Assembly (NCBI GenBank): GCA_947625075.1 | Contig: CANQMY010000023.1 | Coordinates: 1-11,020 of the forward strand | Direction of reading: 5' to 3' | Length of the DNA: 11,020 nt | Origin: an uncultured Clostridia bacterium | GTDB lineage: Bacteria; Bacillota; Clostridia; TANB77; CAG-508 | Shown: positions 1-6,387 of the stretch, one piece after another | How the letters are laid out: every line of letters begins with the position of its first letter | How positions within the stretch are numbered: position 1 is the stretch's first letter | The notes under the pieces: model-generated | What the model was told of the DNA's origin: nothing | The model's input: the letters and a program-made list of their open reading frames with translations, nothing else | Database searches by the model: none | Translations under genes and position numbers: made by a program

Positions 1-1
1 T

Positions 2-532
2 GATATGAATAAAGTTCCTGGAGTAGATATGACATCAGGTTCTCTAGGACAAGGACTATCAGTTGCAAATGGAATGGCACTTGCATCAAAATTAGATAAA
101 ATGGGATATAGAGTATATTGTTTGCTTGGAGATGGAGAAATAGAAGAAGGACAAATTTGGGAAGCTGCAATGACATCTAGTAAATATAAATTGGATAACT
201 TATGTGTTATAGTAGATTGCAATGAACTTCAATTAATAGGAAAAACAGATGAGATTAAAGGATTAAATGCCGAAAATATAGAACAAAAATTTAATAGTTT
301 TGGATTTTATACGATAGTTATTGATGGAAATAATATTGAGAATATAATGAATAGTTTTGAAACAGCAAAATCTATTAAAGAAAAACCAACAGCAATTATA
401 GCAAAAACTATAAAAGGAAAGGGAATTTCTTTTATGGAAAATAACCCATCTTGGCATGGAAAATCTTTAAATGATGATGAATATAAAAAAGCAGTAGAGG
501 AACTCAATATATTAGATGATGATAATTCTTAA
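2..532 (+). CDS. Transketolase, N-terminal (TPP-binding) subunit, 5'-truncated by window edge
   Basis: This is the thiamine-diphosphate-binding half of a split transketolase, which together with the following gene transfers two-carbon ketol units between sugar phosphates in the non-oxidative pentose phosphate pathway (cytosol). The reading frame is open to the window edge (a GAT codon precedes the first ATG at 5), and the text begins inside the conserved DMxSGSLGQGLS motif, so the true start lies upstream and the ATG at 5 is internal. Visible are SGSLGQGLS (about bases 35-61), the TPP/Mg motif beginning GDGE at about 128 with its Asn (DCNE) about 29 residues later, and KTIKGKG near the C-terminus. 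The stop is TAA at 530-532. The C-terminal subunit starts 18 bases downstream, so the two are surely one transcription unit. Family assignment is firm; substrate specificity (transketolase rather than a related sugar synthase) is inferred. Confidence 0.93.
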   Translation, partial: DMNKVPGVDMTSGSLGQGLSVANGMALASKLDKMGYRVYCLLGDGEIEEGQIWEAAMTSSKYKLDNLCVIVDCNELQLIGKTDEIKGLNAENIEQKFNSFGFYTIVIDGNNIENIMNSFETAKSIKEKPTAIIAKTIKGKGISFMENNPSWHGKSLNDDEYKKAVEELNILDDDNS

Positions 533-550
533 TTTAAGAAAGGAAAACTA

Positions 551-1501
551 ATGGAAGAAGTAAATAAAATAGCTACGAGAGAAAGTTTTGGAAAAGCACT
601 ATGTGAATTAAAAGATGAAAATATAGTAGTTTTAGATGCAGATTTAAGTTCAGCAACAAAAACAAATCTTTTTAAAGAAAAATATCCAGATAGATTTATA
701 GAATTAGGTATTGCAGAAGCTGATATGGTAGGAACTGCTGCGGGTTTAGCTACTTGTGGTAAAATTCCATTTGCAGCAACATTTGCAGTATTTATGGCAG
801 GAAGATGTTATGACCAAATAAGAGCAAGTATTGCCTATCCAAACTTAAATGTAAAAATATGTGGAACTCATGCAGGAGTTACTGTTGGAGAAGATGGTGC
901 AACTCATCAAATGTTGGAAGATATTAATTTAATGAGAGGATTACCTAATATGGTAGTTATATCTCCATCAGATGATATACAAACTAAAGCATTAGTTAAG
1001 GAAATAGCTAAATATAATGGTCCAGTATATTTAAGATTAGCTAGACTTGCAACTCCAATAATATATGCTAATGATGTAGAATTTAAAATAGGAAAAGCAG
1101 TACAATTAGGAGAAGGAACAGATGCAACAATATTTGCAACAGGAGTAACAGTAGCAGAAGCATTAAAAGCACAAGAAGAATTACTTAAAGATGGTATAGA
1201 TGTAAGAGTAATAGATATTCATACAATAAAACCTATTGATAAAGAAATGATAATAAAATGTGCAAAAGAAACTAGTATATTATTATCTGTTGAAGATCAC
1301 AATATAATAGGAGGACTTGGAACAGCAATATCAGAAGTTTTAATAGAAGAATATCCAAAAAAATTAGTAAAACTTGGAATAAATGACTGCTTTGGAAAAT
1401 CAGGAAAAGCAGAAGACTTAATAGAATACTTTAAAATTGATAGTAAATCAATTATGGAAGTAATAAAAGAAAAATTGTATATAACAAATAATATAAAATA
1501 A
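551..1501 (+). CDS. Transketolase, C-terminal subunit
   Basis: This 316-residue protein carries the pyrimidine-binding domain and the C-terminal domain of transketolase, and completes the enzyme whose N-terminal half is encoded just upstream. The start is fixed by an AGGA ribosome binding site at 541-544, six bases before the ATG. Residues 50-66 (IELGIAEADMVGTAAGL) include Glu56, the expected conserved Glu that activates the TPP aminopyrimidine. A THAGVTVGEDGATHQ segment follows near residue 105, and SVEDHNIIGGLG near residue 247 is typical of the C-terminal domain. The length of about 310 residues is usual for the split form found in archaea and many anaerobic bacteria. A related two-subunit deoxyxylulose-phosphate-synthase-like enzyme is the main alternative, but the adjacent N-subunit with SGSLGQGLS favours transketolase. 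Confidence 0.93.
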   Translation: MEEVNKIATRESFGKALCELKDENIVVLDADLSSATKTNLFKEKYPDRFIELGIAEADMVGTAAGLATCGKIPFAATFAVFMAGRCYDQIRASIAYPNLNVKICGTHAGVTVGEDGATHQMLEDINLMRGLPNMVVISPSDDIQTKALVKEIAKYNGPVYLRLARLATPIIYANDVEFKIGKAVQLGEGTDATIFATGVTVAEALKAQEELLKDGIDVRVIDIHTIKPIDKEMIIKCAKETSILLSVEDHNIIGGLGTAISEVLIEEYPKKLVKLGINDCFGKSGKAEDLIEYFKIDSKSIMEVIKEKLYITNNIK

Positions 1502-1523
1502 TAAAAATAAAGGAGATAAAAAA

Positions 1524-2522
1524 ATGTCAATTTTAGTAACAGGTGGAGCAGGTTTTATAGGATCACATACTGTGGTTGAATTATTAAATTCAGGATACGA
1601 AGTGGTAATAGTAGATAATTTTTCAAATAGTAATAGTAAATCATTAGAAGCAATAAAAAAAATTACAGGGAAAGATTTTAAATTTTATGAAATAGATATA
1701 TTAGATACAGAAAAACTAAATAAAGTTTTTGAGGAAAATCCAGATATTACTTCAGTAATTCATTTTGCAGCTTTTAAAGCAGTTGGAGAATCTGTTGCAA
1801 AACCAATAGAATATTATCAAAATAATATAACAGGAACATTGTCATTAGTTTCTTGTATGAAAAAACATAATGTTAAAAAAATAGTATTTAGTTCATCAGC
1901 AACAGTATATGGTAATCCAAAAACTGTTCCAATAAAAGAAGATTTTTCAAAACATGCAACAAATCCTTATGGGCAGACAAAAGTTATGGTTGAGCAAATT
2001 TTAGAAGATATATATGTATCAGATAATGGATGGAGCGTTATATTATTAAGATATTTCAATCCAATAGGAGCACATGAAAGTGGACTAATTGGTGAAATGC
2101 CTAATGGAATACCAAATAATTTAATGCCATATATAAATCAAGTTGCATTAGGAAAAATAGATCATTTAAATATATTTGGAAATGATTATCCAACTCCAGA
2201 TGGAACGGGAGTTAGAGATTATATACATGTTGTAGACCTTGCAAAAGGACATATTAAGGCAATAGAAAGAACAGAAAAAATGACGGGTGTAGAAAGTTAT
2301 AATTTAGGAACAGGAAAAGGATATTCAGTATTAGAAATTGTTAATAATTTTGAAAAAGCAACAGGAATAAAAATTAAATATGAAATAGCGCAAAGAAGAC
2401 CTGGAGATATAGCAGAATGTTATGCAGATCCAAGTAAAGCAGAAAAGATTTTAGGATGGAAAGCAGAGAAAAATTTAGAAGATATGTGTAAAGATTCTTG
2501 GAATTTTACAAAAAATTTATAA
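1524..2522 (+). CDS. galE: UDP-glucose 4-epimerase (GalE)
   Basis: This 332-residue extended short-chain dehydrogenase interconverts UDP-glucose and UDP-galactose with bound NAD, feeding galactose use or cell-surface polysaccharide synthesis in the cytosol. The N-terminal Rossmann motif is GGAGFIG (Gly7, Gly10, Gly13), with Asp31 at the end of beta 2 binding the NAD ribose. The catalytic Ser lies in SSSATVYG (residues 123-130), and the YxxxK pair is Tyr149 and Lys153, the same numbering as in E. coli GalE. RYFNPIGAH and RDYIHVVDLAKGH are also typical. The length is close to the family norm of about 330-340. AGGAG at 1511-1515 precedes the ATG by eight bases. It follows the transketolase C-subunit by only 22 bases with no terminator, so read-through is likely. 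Action on UDP-GlcNAc as well cannot be excluded. Confidence 0.95.
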   Translation: MSILVTGGAGFIGSHTVVELLNSGYEVVIVDNFSNSNSKSLEAIKKITGKDFKFYEIDILDTEKLNKVFEENPDITSVIHFAAFKAVGESVAKPIEYYQNNITGTLSLVSCMKKHNVKKIVFSSSATVYGNPKTVPIKEDFSKHATNPYGQTKVMVEQILEDIYVSDNGWSVILLRYFNPIGAHESGLIGEMPNGIPNNLMPYINQVALGKIDHLNIFGNDYPTPDGTGVRDYIHVVDLAKGHIKAIERTEKMTGVESYNLGTGKGYSVLEIVNNFEKATGIKIKYEIAQRRPGDIAECYADPSKAEKILGWKAEKNLEDMCKDSWNFTKNL

Positions 2523-2525
2523 ATT

Positions 2526-2570
2526 TATAAAAAATTTGGAAAAATTTTCTCAAAGAATAAATTTTTTATA
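2526..2570. repeat. Perfect 12-bp A/T inverted repeat after galE
   Basis: The left arm at 2526-2537 and the right arm at 2559-2570 are exact reverse complements (six A and six T form the core), separated by 21 bases. A smaller hairpin (2531-2537 with 2542-2548) competes with it. No separate T-tract follows, but the right arm contains T6. It could be a weak terminator for galE or an operator for the next gene. The stem is A/T only, so stability is low. Confidence 0.4.
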
Positions 2571-2589
2571 TGTGCATATAATATATAAT
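2555..2589 (+). promoter_or_regulatory. Candidate promoter for the DUF378 gene
   Basis: There is a perfect TATAAT at 2577-2582 and a second at 2584-2589, but no good sigma-A -35 lies 16-18 bases upstream. The same region can be read as a sigma-E-like promoter: GAATAAA at 2555-2561, 13 bases, then CATATAAT at 2575-2582, compared with the remembered consensus KMATATT and CATACAnT. The base composition makes such matches easy to find, so sigma factor assignment is uncertain. Confidence 0.4.
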
Positions 2590-2617
2590 GAAATTTAACA
2601 AAAAGGAGTAAATGACA

Positions 2618-2812
2618 ATGAAAATTATAGATTATATTGCACTAGTATTAGTAATTATCGGTGCTATAAACTGGGGACTAATTGGATTATTTAATTTTGA
2701 CTTAGTTGCAACATTATTTGGAACAATGAGTGTAATTAGTAGAATAGTATATACATTAGTAGGAATAGCAGGTTTATGGTCAATAAGATTTTTTGCTAAA
2801 GTAGATGATTAA
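2618..2812 (+). CDS. Small DUF378 family membrane protein
   Basis: This 64-residue protein belongs to the DUF378 family, whose biochemical function is not established. It begins MKIIDYIALVLVIIGAINWG and contains the family's hallmark GAINWGLIGLF, followed by a LFG turn and a second helix (SRIVYTLVGIAGLWSI). It thus has two membrane segments, at about residues 5-27 and 38-58, with a short charged tail (KVDD). Two ATGs are available. The one at 2612 lies only three bases after GGAG (2605-2608), while the one at 2618 lies nine bases after it and gives the N-terminus usual for the family, so 2618 is preferred. The gene stands alone between a candidate promoter and a terminator. No function is proposed. 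Confidence 0.88.
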   Translation: MKIIDYIALVLVIIGAINWGLIGLFNFDLVATLFGTMSVISRIVYTLVGIAGLWSIRFFAKVDD

Positions 2813-2820
2813 TTAAATAA

Positions 2821-2862
2821 AAGAAGGGTAGATAAACTAATTTAAATCTACTCTTTTTATTT
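2821..2862 (+). terminator. Intrinsic terminator after the DUF378 gene
   Basis: GGGTAGAT at 2826-2833 pairs with ATCTACTC at 2846-2853 (one G-U pair), and the stem is extended by the upstream AAGAA with the following T residues. The loop is 12 bases, and the T-rich tract starts at 2854. It lies nine bases after the stop codon and separates this gene from the exchanger-like gene. Confidence 0.8.
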
Positions 2863-2893
2863 ATAAAAAAGTATTTATTTAAATAAAAAAAGT

Positions 2894-2902
2894 TGATATA
2901 AT
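2894..2902 (+). promoter_or_regulatory. Extended -10 promoter of the exchanger-like gene
   Basis: TGATATAAT at 2894-2902 is a perfect extended -10 (TGn-TATAAT), about 30 bases before the start codon. The -35 position is occupied by the 14-bp palindrome TTTATTTAAATAAA (2874-2887) instead of a recognisable -35 hexamer, which is compatible with an extended -10 promoter. The palindrome could be an operator or chance in A/T-rich DNA. Confidence 0.55.
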
Positions 2903-2932
2903 AATTTACAATAAAAATAAGGAGTATTATTT

Positions 2933-3787
2933 ATGTTTTTTGAAATAGTTAAATTTTTATTTTATTCTATACTTATTGTAATTATATCAAAGTATATACT
3001 TGTGAAAACAATAAGAAAATTAGCTGAAGTATTAAAATTAAAACCAAAAATAATTGGAGAAATTTCAGGATATGCAACTTCAATTCCAGAATTATTAACA
3101 ATAACTATATCAAGTTTTTCAAATTTAGTTGGAGCAAGTTTATATAATGTATTAAGTTCAAATATTATAAATTTTTTACAATACTTCTTTTCAATTATTT
3201 TAAATAAAAATTTTAAATGCATTAAAAATAAAGCAATAAGAATACAGTTATTATTATCAATAATTACTATATTAATTCCTGTTATATTTTTTATGTTAAA
3301 AATTGAAACAAACCTTATAACAGTACCAATCTTTATTATATTATATTTGTTATTTAGAGTTATAATTAATAAGATTGATATTAAATATTTAACTAAAGAA
3401 GAAAATTTAATGGAAAAAGAAATTGAAAAAGAAGTAAAAGAAGAATCTAAAAATACAGTTAAAAACAAAGAAACAACATTTTATGTTTTAATATTAATTT
3501 TATCTGGAGTTTTGCTATATTTTATAGGAGAAAGATTAGGAAATGTTTTAGAAAATTTATGCAATATATTTAATATAAAACAATTTGTTATAGGAATATT
3601 ATTAGGAGTAATAACTTCAATTCCAGAATTAATAACATTCTTTGAAGCACAAAAACATTATAAAAAGAACAATAATAAATTAGCAGGAGTAGTAGAAACT
3701 ACAAATAATTTACTTACATCAAATATGGTTAATTTATTTATAATTCAATCTATTGGTATAATTATTTTTGCGTTAATAAATATGTAA
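2933..3787 (+). CDS. Sodium/calcium exchanger superfamily membrane protein
   Basis: This 284-residue polytopic membrane protein has the two inverted alpha repeats of the cation/calcium antiporter (CaCA, Na_Ca_ex) superfamily. Repeat 1 has TSIPEL at residues 49-54 (Glu53), followed by SLYNVLSSNIINF at 69-81. Repeat 2 has TSIPEL at 228-233 (Glu232), followed by TTNNLLTSNMVNL at 256-268. The paired acidic residues in PEL are the expected ion ligands of the family. A charged, Glu/Lys-rich cytosolic loop (about 155-180) joins the two halves. It is somewhat shorter than the usual 300-320 residues, and the GNVxGSN pattern of typical members is altered, so the transported ion (Ca, Na, H, K or other) cannot be assigned. 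AAGGAG at 2919-2924 precedes the ATG by eight bases. It has its own promoter, and no clear terminator was seen after it. Confidence 0.8.
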   Translation: MFFEIVKFLFYSILIVIISKYILVKTIRKLAEVLKLKPKIIGEISGYATSIPELLTITISSFSNLVGASLYNVLSSNIINFLQYFFSIILNKNFKCIKNKAIRIQLLLSIITILIPVIFFMLKIETNLITVPIFIILYLLFRVIINKIDIKYLTKEENLMEKEIEKEVKEESKNTVKNKETTFYVLILILSGVLLYFIGERLGNVLENLCNIFNIKQFVIGILLGVITSIPELITFFEAQKHYKKNNNKLAGVVETTNNLLTSNMVNLFIIQSIGIIIFALINM

Positions 3788-3804
3788 ATAAATGTTAAAA
3801 AAAA

Positions 3805-3833
3805 TTGACTTTCTAAGCTTTTTAGAGTAAAAT
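3805..3833 (+). promoter_or_regulatory. Sigma-A-type promoter of yebC
   Basis: TTGACT at 3805-3810 and TAAAAT at 3828-3833 are separated by exactly 17 bases, the best housekeeping promoter in the window. The expected start of transcription is near 3840, giving a short leader to the ATG at 3868. The spacer contains a small inverted repeat, TCTAA (3812-3816) and TTAGA (3822-3826). Confidence 0.75.
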
Positions 3834-3867
3834 ATTATAGAAAAATAAAAAAGAGGGGGAATTAATC

Positions 3868-4590
3868 ATGTCAGGACATTCAAAATGGCACAATATTCAA
3901 GCAAAAAAAGGAAAAGCAGATGCAGCAAGAGGAAAAGTTTTTACTAAACTTGGAAGGGAAATTTTATTAGCAGTAAAACAAGGTGGACCAGATCCTGCAG
4001 GTAATTCAAAATTAAAAGATGTTATTGCAAAATGTAAAGCAAATAATATGCCAAATGATACAATACAAAATGCTATAAAAAAAGCATCAGGAGAAGGTAA
4101 TAATAAAAATTATGAAGAAATTACTTACGAGGGATATGGACCTTGTGGAGTAGCTATTATTGTAGAAACTAGTACAGATAATAAAAATAGAACAGCAGCA
4201 GATGTAAGACATTTATTTGATAAAGCGGGAGGAAACTTAGGAACTACAGGATGTGTTTCATATATGTTTAATAAAAAGGGTATAATAGTTATAGATAAAA
4301 CAAAAACATCAATTTCAGAAGATGATTTGATGATGATTGCACTTGACAATGGAGCAGAAGACTTTAGCTCAGATGAGGAGTGTTATGAAGTAGTAACAGA
4401 TCCATCTGAATTTTCTAGTGTTAGAGAAGCTTTAGAAAAACAAGGATTAGAGTTTGAAGAAGCAGAAGTTCAAATGGTACCAACCACAACAGTTCCATTA
4501 GATGACGAAGGCTTAGAAAAAGTACAAAAATTAATAGATAATCTAGAAGATTTAGATGATGTAATGAATGTATACACTAATGTAGATTAA
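3868..4590 (+). CDS. yebC: YebC/PmpR family protein (YebC_I type)
   Basis: This 240-residue cytosolic protein is a full-length member of the YebC/PmpR (TACO1-like) family, long annotated as a transcriptional regulator and more recently linked to translation. It starts with the invariant MSGHSKWHNIQAKKGKAD, which marks the YebC_I subgroup. RGKVFTKLGREI, NMPNDTIQNAIKKASGEG and YEEITYEGYGPCGVA follow in the order and spacing of the family, with three alpha/beta domains and an acidic C-terminus. The length matches the usual 240-250. The start is supported by a very strong AGAGGGGG (3852-3859), eight bases before the ATG. It is a single-gene unit between its own promoter and a terminator. The family assignment is secure, but its targets here are unknown. 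Confidence 0.96.
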   Translation: MSGHSKWHNIQAKKGKADAARGKVFTKLGREILLAVKQGGPDPAGNSKLKDVIAKCKANNMPNDTIQNAIKKASGEGNNKNYEEITYEGYGPCGVAIIVETSTDNKNRTAADVRHLFDKAGGNLGTTGCVSYMFNKKGIIVIDKTKTSISEDDLMMIALDNGAEDFSSDEECYEVVTDPSEFSSVREALEKQGLEFEEAEVQMVPTTTVPLDDEGLEKVQKLIDNLEDLDDVMNVYTNVD

Positions 4591-4614
4591 TTTTAGTTCT
4601 AAATAGTAAATTTA

Positions 4615-4644
4615 TAGAATAATAATAAAAAAGTAGCATATATT
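4615..4644 (+). promoter_or_regulatory. Candidate sigma-E promoter of the spoIIIA operon
   Basis: GAATAAT at 4617-4623 and CATATATT at 4637-4644 are 13 bases apart. They resemble the mother-cell sigma-E consensus as remembered (KMATATT, 13-15 bases, CATACAnT), with one mismatch in each element. Sigma-E control of spoIIIA is known in Bacillus subtilis. The -10 falls within the left arm of the yebC terminator, so the predicted start near 4651 would omit that arm. This is inference; the A/T-rich composition makes chance matches likely. Confidence 0.4.
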
Positions 4645-4665
4645 TTAATATATACTGCTTTTTTT
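4627..4665 (+). terminator. Intrinsic terminator of yebC
   Basis: The left arm (4627-4643) pairs with 4648-4664 over about 16 positions with one mismatch (C4637 with A4654) and one G-U pair, closing a four-base loop at 4644-4647. The 3' arm runs into a T7 tract (4659-4665). The flanking A-tract could also allow termination from the other direction, but no gene there needs it. Confidence 0.85.
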
Positions 4666-4701
4666 GTTGTGCAAAAAATTAAGTTAGAAAGAAGTAAAAA
4701 G

Positions 4702-5592
4702 ATGATAAAAAATTTACAACTAATTTTAAGAGTACTACCAAGAGAAATAGCAAATAAATTAGATCAAGAAAATATAGAAGAAATAAGAATTAGAGCAAAT
4801 AGAAATATAATTTTAAAATATTTTGATAGAGAAGAAATTACTGATTTTATACCAACACAAAAAGATTTATTAGCATCACTCCAAATTTTTTGTGATAATT
4901 CTATATATTCATATCAAAGTCAAATATGTAATGGATTTATTACAATAATGGGAGGACATAGAATAGGAATAACTGGAAATATAGCAATGAAAGATGGAAT
5001 AGTAAATAACATAAATTATGTATCATCATTAAATATAAGAATAGCAAAAGAGATTTTAGGAGTGAGCGATAAAATTATTACAGAAGTATTAGAAAACGGA
5101 AAAATCAATAATACGTTAATAATATCACCTCCAGGATGTGGAAAAACAACAATTTTAAGAGATTTAATTAGAAATTTAAGCAATTTAGGATATACAATTT
5201 CATTAATAGATGAAAGAGGAGAAATAGCTGCAATGTATAAAGGCATTCCACAAAATGACGTTGGGTTAAGAACTGATGTATTAGATAATGTAAGTAAAAG
5301 TTTAGGTATGAAAATGGCAATAAGAACTATGGCTCCAGATATAATAGCTACAGATGAAATAGGAACTTTAGAAGATGTAGAAGCTATAAATTATGGAATA
5401 TGCTCAGGAGTAAAAGGAATTTTTACTGCCCATGGAAATAGTTTACAAGATTTACAATTAAATAATAATTTAAATAAACTTTATGAGGAAAGAGTATTTA
5501 ATAAGATTATTTTTTTAGAAAAAAAGGGAATTATAAAAAAGATTTGCAAATTAGATAATAATATATACATATCTGACGACGAAAATTTGTAA
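4702..5592 (+). CDS. spoIIIAA: Stage III sporulation protein AA (ATPase)
   Basis: SpoIIIAA is the ATPase of the SpoIIIA-SpoIIQ channel. It resembles secretion ATPases of the type II/IV class and acts at the mother-cell face of the engulfing membrane. With the ATG at 4702 the protein has 296 residues, near the usual 300-310. Walker A is PPGCGKTT at residues 143-150 (Lys148), where the first Gly of the classic motif is replaced by Ser142. Walker B is DIIATDEIG with Asp218 and Glu219, preceded by IDERGEIA. A GTG at 4669 in the same frame would add 11 residues, but it sits directly behind the terminator T-tract without a ribosome binding site. The ATG has only a weak AGAAAGAAG (4686-4694), so the start is less certain than the identity. 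It opens the eight-gene operon. Confidence 0.95.
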   Translation: MIKNLQLILRVLPREIANKLDQENIEEIRIRANRNIILKYFDREEITDFIPTQKDLLASLQIFCDNSIYSYQSQICNGFITIMGGHRIGITGNIAMKDGIVNNINYVSSLNIRIAKEILGVSDKIITEVLENGKINNTLIISPPGCGKTTILRDLIRNLSNLGYTISLIDERGEIAAMYKGIPQNDVGLRTDVLDNVSKSLGMKMAIRTMAPDIIATDEIGTLEDVEAINYGICSGVKGIFTAHGNSLQDLQLNNNLNKLYEERVFNKIIFLEKKGIIKKICKLDNNIYISDDENL

Positions 5593-5659
5593 TAATTTGC
5601 TTTTAAATGAATATATTTAAATTGTACTTATAACAAAAATATTTTTATGGGAGAAACAA

Positions 5660-6169
5660 ATGATAATTTTAAAAATTTTTATTTTATTAGGAATATTTGT
5701 TATTTCAACATTTTTAGGAATAACAATATCAAAAAAATATTCCACAAGAGTAAAAGAATTAAAAGAGTTTCAAAGAGCTTTAAATATGTTTGAAGAAAAA
5801 ATAAAATTTACTTATGAGCCTATTCCTGATGTATTTTTTGAAATATCCCAAAATACATCAATAAATATAAGTAAAATATTTGAAGAAGCTTCATATAATA
5901 TGAAAATGATGTCAGCAGGGTTAGCTTGGGAAAAGGCAATTGATGAATCAAATACTAAGCTTACAAAAGATGATAAAGAAGTAATAAAAGGTTTAGCAAA
6001 AATGTTAGGAAAAACAGATTTAGATGGACAAGTAAGTGAAATTAGATTAGTGCAGAAATTTTTAGAAACAAAATTAAATGATGCAGAATTAGAAAAAAAT
6101 AAAAATGAGAAATTATATAAAACATTAGGTGCAACTGTTGGACTAGCTATTGTAATAATTTTAATATAA
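5660..6169 (+). CDS. spoIIIAB: Stage III sporulation protein AB
   Basis: SpoIIIAB is a membrane protein of the SpoIIIA complex, distantly related to GspF-like platform proteins of secretion systems. The 169 residues match the family (about 170). It has an N-terminal membrane helix (residues 1-21), a helical domain containing LKEFQRALNMFEEKIKFTYE (about 35-54), the conserved LGKTDLDGQ near residue 116, and a C-terminal membrane helix (about 153-169). GGGAG at 5649-5653 is six bases before the ATG. The 67-base gap after spoIIIAA is the largest in the operon and holds only an A/T inverted repeat (5602-5608 with 5615-5621); no terminator or clear promoter was seen. Confidence 0.94.
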   Translation: MIILKIFILLGIFVISTFLGITISKKYSTRVKELKEFQRALNMFEEKIKFTYEPIPDVFFEISQNTSINISKIFEEASYNMKMMSAGLAWEKAIDESNTKLTKDDKEVIKGLAKMLGKTDLDGQVSEIRLVQKFLETKLNDAELEKNKNEKLYKTLGATVGLAIVIILI

Positions 6170-6181
6170 GGAGATTATAAT

Positions 6182-6376
6182 ATGGGAATAGATTTGTTAT
6201 TTAAAATAGCTGCAATAGGTATATTAGTTGCAGTTTTATATCAAGTATTAGTAAGAGCTGGAAGAGAAGATCAAGCTATGATGACTACACTTGCAGGACT
6301 AATTATTGTTTTATCAATGGTAATAAAAGAAGTAAGCGGACTATTTGATGCAGTTAGAACTATGTTTAATTTATAA
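6182..6376 (+). CDS. spoIIIAC: Stage III sporulation protein AC
   Basis: This small membrane protein (64 residues, against about 65-68 in relatives) is an integral part of the SpoIIIA complex, with two membrane segments at about residues 3-24 and 36-55. The intervening loop RAGREDQAMM corresponds to the conserved GKEEQA-type loop of the family. AAGGAG at 6168-6173 overlaps the stop codon of spoIIIAB and lies eight bases before the ATG, which suggests translational coupling. The exact biochemical role of SpoIIIAC is not known from the sequence. Confidence 0.94.
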   Translation: MGIDLLFKIAAIGILVAVLYQVLVRAGREDQAMMTTLAGLIIVLSMVIKEVSGLFDAVRTMFNL

Positions 6377-6387
6377 AGGAGTAATAA

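Noticed and set aside
2962..3468. Long minus-strand reading frame (168 codons) opposite the exchanger-like gene
   Set aside because: It is antisense to a gene with clear family motifs, has low-complexity Ile/Asn-rich content and lacks a convincing ribosome binding site. It is a composition effect.
4669..4701. Alternative GTG start for spoIIIAA at 4669
   Set aside because: It follows the terminator T-tract immediately and has no ribosome binding site. The added residues (QKIKLERSKK) are not expected in the family.
5602..5621. TTTAAAT / ATTTAAA inverted repeat between spoIIIAA and spoIIIAB as a terminator
   Set aside because: It is a seven-base A/T-only stem with no following T-tract. It is too weak to terminate and is readily explained by composition.
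5609..5640. Possible sigma-E promoter before spoIIIAB (GAATATA at 5609)
   Set aside because: No CATA-type -10 is found 13-15 bases downstream.
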